64,000 bases of DNA from Warburgia ugandensis. Its lineage: Eukaryota; Streptophyta; Magnoliopsida; Canellales; Canellaceae. The DNA lies in the NCBI GenBank assembly GCA_035236585.1, contig CP141139.1, positions 16,446,990 to 16,510,989 on the forward strand, in the 5' to 3' direction. Position numbers and translations under genes: made by a program. Of the stretch, positions 48,201-60,200 are shown one piece after another (within the stretch, counting starts at the first letter, position 1; the number at the start of each line of letters is the position of its first letter). The notes beneath the pieces are model-generated. The model did no database searches. It was given only the letters and a program-made list of their open reading frames with translations, and had not been told where the DNA came from.

Positions 48201-51200
48201 TTGATGATGATGATGATGTAACTATATTTATGGTGGTAGTTTATTACATGCATATGTTGTATGAAAATATTTGGAATGAGGTGAAGTATCTGTCTCGGAT
48301 CAGTTTAGACCTTTAGCAGTTGAAACTTCTTTAGACCATCGGTTAGAATGAGTTGTCTTCTTGTTTTTGCATGTACAGTTGTCTTACACATACATCATGC
48401 AACACACAAAGAAAAAAACACACAAACATATATATATGATAATATGAAGGTTCACTATATCTGTGTAGTTTTGATGTTCATTGCCATTGTGAACTATTTG
48501 ACCATTAAATAAGCTTTGTCGTGCAGATGACAACAGCAATATCAATTGAAGATATTCGTAGAGAGGTGAAAATCTTGAAAGCTTTATCTGGGCACAAAAA
48601 TCTGGTCAAGTTTTATGATGCATGTGAGGATGTGAATAATGTCTACATAATCATGGAGTAAGTGTCATCTTGCGACTTATTTGTGGCAATATTGCCTATT
48701 CACTCCTTTAACAAAATTATTACCGAGTCCTTGATATTTTCTGATTTTAGATAGCTACTTAGATTAGTTTGATTATGTAAGTAATTAGTTTGTGGAATCT
48801 GAAGATGCAGCGTATTATTTTTTCTTGTTTCAGTCTAACTTTGAAGATAATGCAAATTTTCATCTTTACATGTTCACTGTGCCTAAGTCAATGTTGTTTC
48901 CTGACTTCTTGCTTTAATCAGACTAATCCAATGAGTAAAAATAAGGGCTAAATCATTGGACGTTATAGCACACATATTATATATTTATTTCTATGCAAAA
49001 GAAGGGAAGATTACGGAAATCTACTCAAAAAAAAAAAAAAAAAAAAAAAAAAAACACTTGAAAGTCGTACTCAAGACTATTGTAGCAATACCTACTGACT
49101 ATTATAAGAAGGGGGCCTTGGTGCAGCAGTTGAGTTGTCGCTGTGTGACTTGGAAGTGAAGGGCTCAAGGTGTGGAAACAGCCTCTTGCAAAATGCAAGG
49201 TAAGGCTGCGCACTATAGGCCCTTTGTGGTCCGCCCCTTCCTAGGCCTCGCATAAGCGGGAGCTTTGTGTACTGGGATGCCTTTTTTTCTTTACTATTAT
49301 AAATATACAGATAACCATTTGGGTGACATTCTCGTCATCTAAAGTGACATTTTGGTTTACCTCTATGACGGCAGGAATTCCATCTTTCTGGATAAAGCTC
49401 TTTTGGTGTAAATTCAAGATCAGTCCAAGACCTTACCTCTCTCTCAAGATCTGATCTAATCTTCCCCTTTTCAGATACCAAATTGAACATCAACAAAACC
49501 ATGTTTCTCCATTCTGGTCCATTGAGCTGGCAGGTGAAGCAGGAGGGAACATTTAACAGGAGGAAGAGGCACACCATTAAACCAAATAGGGTTGGTTCCT
49601 TATGTACTGGTCTGCCACCTTCTGGCGAGAGACAAATGTTTTCTGGATGAAGTTTGAGATGCTACTTCCATGGCCCTTTCTTGTGTCAGTTCCTTGGAGT
49701 GAGAGAGAACTACTTACAGAGTGACTCCTGCACTTGTTTTTTCCCTGTGTTCCTGCATAGATTTCTCCAATTTGATCAGCAATCAAGTAAAATTATCGAT
49801 AATTGCCTGGACAATTCTCTTCAACTCAGTCTATACCTTTAGGCACACCCTGGTGCACCATTTACCGACCCTGAATCCCCTGCTGCTTTCTGTCTGTCAG
49901 TCTGCCTGTCTATCTCTCTCCTTATTTTTCAGGGGGTTACTTCTCAAATGTTCTTCTCTGATGTTCTCCTGTATTGAAATGGGCAAGTTTCGTTACTGAT
50001 ATTACTTACATTCTTTTTCCTGTTCATATTCCATAACTAGCATTTGCAAACTCTCTTCTATGAGAAATTCATGCCTTCCTTCTTATTGGGAAGTCTCTGG
50101 GCTTTGAAGTGAAGGACAAGATTCTGAAACATACTCCAAGTGACAGGTGTCAATTCTGGGTAGGTTCTGGTAATATCTTAGGAGAAGAAACTAATTTCTT
50201 GTAAACAAGGATACTACAGAGTAAGTATAAGAAATCAGTTTCAAGATTAATAAAGTTTTTGTGACTTCCTGGAAACAACAAAAGATGCATGATCAAGTAA
50301 TGGAAAGTGGGGCTGGTTCTGTGAAATAAAGCAAAATGTAATGCAGCTGGTGACTGCGTTTTAAGACGAAGTAGGAATGCTGCTTTTGTCTTTTATCACC
50401 CAGATGGCTCTGATCATATTTGTTCTCAGATCAAATCAGAAATATACTTCTCCTTCTAGTTTCAACAAACCATTTTCCATCTAGAATGGAATAGTTAGTG
50501 GATCAGTTTGGTAAGTAATAAATTATGGGCTGGGTGTTGGATCTTTTTCTTCAAGATGGTGACAGTAGCTTATATAATCTTGTGATTATCTGAATTTGCT
50601 AACACTATGTTCCTTAATTTAGATTGTGTGAAGGTGGGGAGCTATTAGACCGAATTTTATCTCGGTAAATACGTATCCCTTTTGTATTCTTTGTTCTTTT
50701 TTGTATTGTAAGAGGTGGTTATTTTGGTAGCTAAATGAAGCAAAGATTCCATTTGAAGTCATTGCATCCTTTGCTTCTGTTTAGAGGTGGAAGATACACC
50801 GAAGAAGATGCAAAAGCCATTGTTGTTCAGATTTTAAATGTTGTTGCCTTTTGTCATCTTCAGGGTGTTGTGCATCGTGATTTGAAGCCAGAGGTTTGTA
50901 TCTTGGTCTTACTTAAGATGATTTTCGTTAATGGTTATACTTGTATTTCTATTCCTTGCTTCAGGATATGCTGACTTGTGTTGAGTAATTTTTTCATTTC
51001 CACCTCATTAAAGTTTAACTTTTGATACCCTTTGCTGTATATCTTTGAACAGAATTTTCTTTTCACAACTAGAGATGAAGATGCACACATGAAACTTATT
51101 GACTTTGGTCTATCTGACTTTATCAGACCAGGTAACTTCATATTCTGAATCTTAAGTTATAAGCGGATTATTTCTATTATTGAACATTTTGAAACAGTTT

Positions 51201-54200
51201 CGAATTTTAGAAAATTGATCTTGTTGTAATTCTCCTCATGCAATTGTCATTTCATCTTCTATTTTTCATTTCTGAGATGATTATCCTACCTTATTGGAGT
51301 ACCAAATTGGTAGTGAATTTTCAGCACAAAATATTCATTTCTGGCCTAGTGAAGAAACTGAACACTAACAACAAATGTAGCCAGGAGGCAAAAGGATGAC
51401 TCTCACAAAATGAGAAATGAACAATTTACCTTCTGTGATAAACCGAAAACAGAATGTAGCCCCTCCTACATAAGAATGACATCCACAAAATAAGAAATGG
51501 CTAAATTTTCTTCTAAAATGAAAAATCTGACATACTGAATCCACTGGCAACGATGAATAAGTTTCTGTATTCTTAAAATTCAGGACTTAGAATAGAAAAT
51601 GGCTACAGGTGTCCTACACCATTATGTTTATATTTAGTTTTTGACGTACAGAAACACTTTGCATCATATTGTAAACATCACTTCAATTCAAAACAGTATT
51701 ACTTTTCAGACAGGAATATTTCTTGTTATCATACCATTAAAATAAAATATAAAAAAATTTGTTGTTATCATACTGGGCCACCATTTAGCAGATATCATTG
51801 ACTGCCACTTTTATCTTTAATTTGTACTGCAGTTGGTTTTGGCTTAGGAAACTTCTGTTCTTTCATCTGTTACAGTGAACAATTGAGTTTGCGGTGATAT
51901 AAAAAGTAAAGAGATTTGGTTTTCTGATTGCCATTAAATTTGAACACTCACGGTTTTCAGATTTTGGCAATAAGCAATTGCCAAAGCACATGCAGGTTGA
52001 ATCTAAATGCCTTAAGATGGAGATAGAGCTTCAGTCTTCTTATGAGCTTCTGAAGTGAGAACTGCATGATCAGTTTGGCTATGATACTGGTGATCCTACA
52101 CTTGTCAAAAGTTCCTCCAAATTGAAAATGTATTTCCATGAGGAATGATTGCTGTTCAAGTTAGTTAAGGTTGAGGCTGTTTGAATCTTGAATTAGATGG
52201 ACAGTGAATGGTATCATGAAAGTAGGAAATAAGCTATTTTATGTCGAGCATCTGAGGTGTCCCATTGGTAGGATGTTAAGCTATGTACAAGATAATCAGC
52301 TGAATGATTTTCTGTATGCAAAGTTAGCTATTTATACCATATGATAACATATCCACTATGTTATATTGTGAAAAACTGTAAATTTTTTGGAATGTGTAGC
52401 AAATGGTTAGTCTTGGCATTCCTTTCATAAAATCTCTCTCATTTTCTCTTGTAGATGAAAGATTGAACGATATTGTTGGCAGTGCTTACTATGTTGCACC
52501 CGAAGTCCTACACAGATCATACAGCATGGAAGCAGATATCTGGAGTATCGGTGTTATAACGTATATCTTGCTATGTGGTAGCAGACCTTTCTGGGCACGG
52601 ACAGAATCAGGAATTTTTCGTGCGGTGTTAAGAGCAGATCCTAACTTTGATGATTCGCCCTGGCCCGTGGTGTCTCCAGAAGCCAAAGACTTTGTGAAAA
52701 GGCTTTTGAACAAGGATCACCGAAAAAGAATGACAGCTGTACAAGCTTTGAGTAAGTTGGCTAATTTGTGCTCTAAGATGTGTTATTTCAAGCAGGCAAA
52801 CTTGAAAGATCAAGACATGGTGTATCATTACCTCAGATTTTCCTTTTTGCAGTTCGTATATGTTAGACCATTAGGATAGTTTTGTTTGATTATGTGCAGT
52901 GTGTAAGATTTGATGTGGCTTGTTGAAGGAAACTAATGGACACTTATCTGATGGCAGATCATCCATGGTTACGAGATGACGATCGTCGAATCCCTTTAGA
53001 TATATTAATCTACAGGCTAGTCAAGTCATACCTTCGTGCCACACCTTTCAAACGTGCAGCATTAAAGGTTTGGTACTCTTCCCCTTTTTGTTTTGGTTTG
53101 TGGAGATTACTGATAAACTAGATCTAGTCCACTTAAACGCATATTTTGCAGCATTAAAGGTTTAGTACTCTTCTTCCCTTTGTTTTGGTTTGTGGAGATT
53201 ACTTGATAAACTAGATTTGTCTCTCTTGAGATTTAGTCTACTTAAACACCTATTTTGCAGGAAGTTACAAGATATTCTTTTACTATCTCTATGAAAATTT
53301 TCAGATTCATTTATCATGTTAACTATAATGTATATTACTTTGTATTTTGTTCCACTAATTTGATGTTAGATATATGACAAGAAATTTGTCCTAAAAATTG
53401 GATATTAGCAAGAAATGTAAATTTGCATGAAATACTTTCTCAAGACACCACTGCTTATAGACAACTTAGTGATTTTAAGCATCCTATGAACACATGCCTC
53501 TTATGCACATGCACACACACACACACATGTGGAGAGAGAACTTCGCCTGTGTGCTTTTAGTTCTATATTGTTTTATGATCTTGTATTCGGTCCCAAGCCC
53601 GGATAAAGGAAGAGGTTTGCTTCAAGTACCAACCAGTGTAAAATTCTTTGGCAAATCCTTAACATGAATTTAAAGCATAAGGCATTTTCTCAGGCTAGGG
53701 CATTCCCCAGAAGTGACACAATTCATCTCTTCCCAGATACAATGGAAAATGGGTAAGGACTTCTCGTGCGTTCTCCCACAAGCTACAAATTGCATTGGAT
53801 CCCATATGCAATGGAAAGTAGGTAGGATTCCTGCATCGTTCTTGATGTGCATGGATAAAGAGACCAAATCACAAAATAAGATTCGTATTGTCACATGGAA
53901 TATGGGCACATTGACAAGTCAGAGTATGGAGTTAGTAGATATGATGAAATGTAGGAGAGTCAACATAATTTATGTCCAAGAAACCAAATGAAAAGGGGCT
54001 AAAACTAAGAAATTCATGGGTATAAACTCTAGTATGTAGCAAAGGACAATAATAAAAATAACATATGGATAGTAGTGGATAAAGAATTAAAGGATAAAGT
54101 TGTAAATGTTAGAGAAGATCACAAATGTTATGAGTGCATACACCCCATACGTAGGGTTAGAAGATAGAAGCAAGAGACAATTGTAGGAAGATATAGAGGG

Positions 54201-57200
54201 AGTAATGCAAGAAATTCCCAACACAGAGGGGATATTTATAGGAGTAGACTTAAATGGTCATGTAGGAAAAAAAAAGGAAGGATATGATAAGGTACATGTA
54301 GGATATGTTATTGAAAAAAGAAATGAGATGAGGGAAGATATCCTCAATTTTGCTTTATCATATAACCTAGCTTTGGCAAACACATACTTTAAGAAGAGGG
54401 ATGAACACTTACTAACCTTTAAAAGTGGATCATATAAAAGCCAAATAGCCTTCTTTCTACTTAGAAATATAGAGATATCAATATGTAAGGATTGCAAGGT
54501 GATTCCCAGTGAGATTTTAACCAAATAATATAGATTAATGGTTATGCATATTTACATTAAGAGATGGAAGAATAGAAATAAACTTAATAAGTGTTCAAAA
54601 ACTAAGCGGTAGAACTTAAAAGGAGAAAAAATAACATCATTCACAAACAAGTTGATGGTAGAAGGAAAGTGGAACAATGAAAAAGAAGTAAATATGATGT
54701 GCATTGATATAGCCAAGTCCATTAAGAAAGTGACAAAAGATGTTCTAGGTGCATCTCAATGTAAAAGGCAACCAGTAAAGGAAACTTGGTGGAGTGACAA
54801 ATTGCAAAAAGTTACTAAAGAAAAAAGGGTGTGTTTTAAAGTATGGAAGATGACTAGAAGTAATGAAGACTTTGAGTAGTAGAAGAATGCTAAAAAGGTT
54901 GCTAAAAGAGTAGTGACTGAGGCTAAACTAAAAGCGTATGATGATCTCTATAATAGATTAGGGTCAAGAGAAGGTGAAAAAGATGTGTTCAAACTTACAA
55001 AAATAAGAGAATGAAAGAGCAAGGACTTAGACCACATAAATTGTATAAAAGTGATGGCCAAAGGGTACTTGTCAAAGATGATGAGATCAATCAAAGGTGG
55101 AAAAGTTATTTTAAAAAATTGTTAAATGACAAATGTATTGAGAATATAGAGATTGAAAGAATAGTAAACCTAACTAACATTGGACTATATAGATATGACC
55201 ATAGGATCATGATACCTGAACTGAAAAAGGCTTGTAAAAAGATGAAATCAGGAAAGGCCCTGGGGTGTGATGGCATACCAATAGAGGTTTGGAAGTATAT
55301 GGAGATACTGTAGTAGTTTGGCTGACAAAGTTGTTTAATAAGATTGTAGAATTGAAGAAAATGGAGGAAAAGCTATATCATACAAATTTTTAAGTATAAA
55401 TGAGACATATAGAGTTGCACTTATTATTGTGGGATTAAACTTATGAGCCATATCAAGAAACTTTGGGAAAGAGTAATTGAGAAGAGGCTATTACATAAGA
55501 CGTGTATCGGAAAACCAGAATTGAAAGGAAAATTTAACAAGACGGCTATAAAGTTGGCTATGCTTTATGGATCAAAGTGTTGGGCAGTTAAGGAACAACA
55601 TATGCATAGGCTGAGTGTAACCGAAATGAGGATGTTGAGATGGATGAGTGGCAAGACAAGAATGGATAGAATTAGACATGAAAATATTAGAAAAACTTAG
55701 GAGTAGCATCAATAGGTAAGAAAATGAGAGAGGACAGGCTTAGATGGTTTGGACATGTCTAAAGGAGTCCGAGAATGGGATTGGTTAGGAGTGAGTCAAT
55801 CCAAGTTGAAGGCTCTAAAAGGGCAAGGGGAAGGCCAAGAAGAATAGGGATATAAGTGGTAATAAAAGATTTTAAAAACTTTTGGACTAAATGAGGCCAT
55901 GACACTTGATAGAGGAGAATGGAGGAACAAGATTTGTGTAGTTGACCCCTAATCGGGACAAAGCTTTGATGATTATATAGACCAAACACATGTATATATG
56001 ATAGCACATATGCTTTTAACTACCATGCTAACAAAGTTTTTAAAGGTAAGGTTACAATAAATGCCGACATTAATGGTCATACAAAATTCAGACCTAAATT
56101 AGGCTAAAAAAATGAGCCATAAAGCTTTATAATGGTTAAAACGTCAAAGATATAGGAAATATCAACCTATATATACTCATTATTAAAAGTTGAAAATTAA
56201 AATACCTTCAAAAATTTCCCTTTTGTGTCTGTTTTGGTTGTTATTATCTTTTCCTCTGAAGAACTAAACATTTTCAGAAATGACTAAACTTATTATATAT
56301 GTGTGTGTTTGTGCGTGCTTGCGTGCATGCGTGTATCAGATGTAGATCTAATCCATTCATGTCTTACAATTTGTTGCTAATAAAAATCCATAGATTTTTT
56401 TTAGGATCTAGATCCAATCAGTCCCCTAATTGGGATAAGGTCTTGACGATGATGATCCAATCCATCCATGTTTTAGAATTTCTTACTAATTAAAATCCCG
56501 AGATTTTACTCTTTGTGCCTAAAATTTTAGGCAATGAAACAAAATTCTTAAAAAGTTGGGATTTCATTTTTTGTGCCCAAAATATTGGGTGTGAATGGGT
56601 TTTGCTCAAATTTGATTGAACGCAAAAATCTGTAAAAATTTGGTAATTTTCTTTTTATGCCTACAAACTTGTGGTTTGAGTGAGTTATCATTTTAGGCTC
56701 AAAAGATCCTAGAAATATCTCATAAATGTCTAGCCATTAAATATTAACTTGTTAAATATCTTTAGGCTCAAAGTACACATTGATTTTAACTTGTTCTAGC
56801 CATTGAATATCTTGTAAATGTGAACTTTTGTATAGTTACTAAAGACCGGACATAAGATCAACTATGTTGGAGAATTTGTATATTTCGTGTACCACATGAG
56901 ATATGGGGGCCCAAAAGATGAAGAAGTCTCATGATGTTTGGGACCCACTTGTGCTTTTAGTTTTAGCTATCTCACTAGACTTCAAATTTGAGGAAGAAGT
57001 TTAAAAGCAAGGTCTATTGCGGAGAATGGAGTTACTCCTTTTGAGAAGCACTTCTATAGGTAACCTTGTTTATTATCCTGGAATTTTGAGCTTCCTTTTT
57101 GTTGCAATAAACAGGGACACATACTCGCTCAACAATACTGGTCTATCATGTTGGGAGGAAAATGAAACATTCTGCCACCTTCCTACTCACTGTGAGGTGG

Positions 57201-60200
57201 TAAGGAGGATATAGTGGATTGCTCTTGTAAAGTCAATATTTCCCCAGATGGTTCATATAGTGAATAGGAAAGAACCTGTGATGGATGTTGTTGTGATGAT
57301 CTGGTTGTTTACCTTGTGTTGGGAGGAAAGTGAGACCTTTTGCCACCTTTCGTTCGCTGTGGGGTGGTAAGGAAGATATGATGGGTCGCTCTTGGAAGGT
57401 AAATGTTTTATCCAAAATGGTTCTTTATAGACATCAAGGAGAACCTATGGTAGATATTATTGGTGGTGGTCTGGGGTTGAGCTTGCTTGATGGGATGGCT
57501 ACATATTCTAAAGAGTTTTGATGTAGTCTCAATCGGGGTCATCAAAATCCCAAAGAAAATTGAAGAGAAGTGTAGATTTTCATTTGTGCAAAAGAAAGAA
57601 TAGGAAAAACAATGGAAGAAAAACCTTCATGATTGTTTTTTCCTATTCTTATTCTTATTTTTCATCCTTTATTCGCATCCCTTCATCCCTTTTTCTTTTG
57701 TTGTGAGCAAGCTGGGTTTTTTTCTTTTAGGCACTCATGAGTTGTGGATTATTCATAAAATCCCTGCTTGTGCCTAAAATTGGGGACAACACTTATTTCC
57801 TCTTTTGGTTGTGGGATGTGCAGCCACTGTGGTCTGCAGTGCCCCACTAGAGCAAGAACCCTTCTCGAGCACGTGTACCTTGTACATTAGGGAGGTGAAT
57901 GACTAAAGTCTGACAGGAGAAAGTGAACCTGAATCCAGCTTATGTTGATAACCTGTCTTTATTTTTCTCTTATATCCGTGAATTTACGTAGTTTGAAGTA
58001 TGAAGTGAAAGGATTTTGTAATGTGTTTTCATGCAAGTGTCTTAACTTCTTTTGACTGTTTTTTATTACATCTTCCCTCTGTGGTTCATCCATTTTTATT
58101 TTATTTGAAGCCCAACATGCATCTAATCCCATGAGATGTCTACTTTCATTAATAAGTTAGATAGTTTCATCTAGTACATTATATGATTTTCGTTTCTTTT
58201 ATCAGCATGTTGTTTAGTTGCATGATTTGGTTTCATTTTTCTATTGATATGTTAACCAATTTTAGCTGGTTTGATCTCTTACATTTTTATTCCAATGACT
58301 TGAGATTAGCAGCGCTAAACTAGTTCTATTTGAGAAATGCCTTAGACTTTAAACGTGCATCATATAAAAGCCAAGTAGACTTTTTCCTACTTAGGAATAC
58401 TGAAAGATCAATATGTAAAGATTGTAAGATGATACCAAGTGAGAGTTTAACATAGAACATAGCTTAATGGTTGTGAAAATTTATATTAAGAGATGGAAGA
58501 AAGGAAATAAACTTAATAGGTATCCAAAACTTAAGTGGTAAAACTTATAAGGAGAGGTGATAACATCATTCACAAACAAGTTGATGGTAGAAGGAAATTG
58601 GAATAATGAAACAGAAGTAAACACCATGTGGATTGGTATAGCCACGTCTATTAAGAAAGTGGTAAGAGATGTTTTAGAAATATCTAAAGGTAAAAGATGT
58701 TAGGAATGAGTTTACAAAACATCTGAACGAGGAGATTCCATGATGCATGTTGTTTGCAAATGACATAGTTTTGATTGATAAGACAAGGGAGGGTATAAAC
58801 ACAAAACTAGAGTTGTGGAGAGATGCTATACAGTCTAAAGGATTTAAAAATGGCCAAACTAAGACGGAATATATAAAATGCAATTTTAACAAGGCGAGTG
58901 GGAATGAAGCACCAGTAAAGATTGATAATCAATAAGTCCTTTAAAAAGACCTCGTTTGATACTTGGGATTTATAATTCATTAGAGTAGAGAGATTGAGAA
59001 GGACATTACCCTAAGAACCCAAGTGGGTTGGAACAAATGGAGATGTGCCTCTAGAGTTTTGCGTGCTCAGCAGGTGCCACTTAATTGAAAGGAAAATTCT
59101 ATAGGATGGCTGTAAGGCCATCCATGCTCTATGGATCAGAGTGTTGGGTAGTTAAGGAACATCATGTACATAAGATGAGCATAGCCAAGATGAGGATGTT
59201 GAGATGGATGAGTAGCAAGACAAGAAAGGATAGAATTAGAAATGAAAACATTAGAGGAAACTTAGTAGTACCAATACACAACAAGATCAGGGAGGGTACA
59301 CTTAGATGGTTTGGACATGTCTAACAGCGACTGAAAACGGAACTGGTTAGAAGGAGTGAGTCAATCCAAGTTGAAGGCTCTAAAAGGGCAAGGGGAAGGC
59401 CTAAAAGGACATGGATAAAGTGGTAAGAAAAGATTTAAAAACTTTTAGACTCAATGAGGTGATGACCCTTGATAGAGAGGAATGGAGGAACAATATTCAT
59501 GGCTGACCCCTAACTGGGATAAGGCTTTGATGATGATGACAATGAAACTTTCTTCCTTCCAAAAAAGAAAAAACGCATTCAACTATTTCCTTTTTCAGTA
59601 ACTACAGTTAGTGTTACTTGTATTGTCTTTTGTTCTCATCTGCTTCTATCAATATGCCATCTAATTACATCTTTGGTTTCACTTTTTTTTTTTTTCTGCT
59701 AATATTTCTGTTTTGCGGTCCACCCCTTCCCAAGACCAGCATATATGGGAGCTTCATGCTCCTGGCTGCCCTTTTTTTAAAAATATTTCTGTTTAAGTAG
59801 GTTTAATCTGTTATTCTTTTCTTGAAGTTACAGAAAGCTGTGTTCAAAATTTCATCTTGTCCTGTTTACTGCATATTTGTTGGTAGTAACTCCTTTTGTC
59901 CACATGTTATTTTTTGATGTTCAAGCTTGATATGCTACACTGTTGCAGGCTCTTTCAAAAGCTTTAACTGAGGATGAACTACTTTACATTCGGATTCAGT
60001 TTAAGCTGCTGGAACCACACAGAGATGGGCGTGTCTCCCTTGAGAATTTCAGAATGGTAAGATGATACATCAGCTTTATTATGGCAGAAGAAGTTATTTC
60101 AGATTATTCATATCTTTTGCTCCCTTGTTCTCAAACTTTTAATTTAAACACCATGCAGGCGCTCATGCGGAATGCAACTGATGCGATGAAGGAGTCTAGG

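Larger units (their letters stand above)
48658..50622 (+). other. CRK: CRK intron 2 (2.0 kb)
   Basis: Contains a poly(A) run (49027-49054) and a SINE (49108-49292). The rest is anonymous; frames at 49335-49999 show no family signature. Confidence 0.85.
53068..59948 (+). other. CRK: CRK intron 7 (6.9 kb), filled with transposons
   Basis: Holds, in order, a tandem duplication, an RTE copy with an internal deletion, a 34 bp RTE tail, an L1 zf-RVT fragment, another RTE copy and a truncated SINE. Unassigned parts (55980-56400, 56470-57000, 57500-58340) show nothing else recognisable. Confidence 0.9.
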
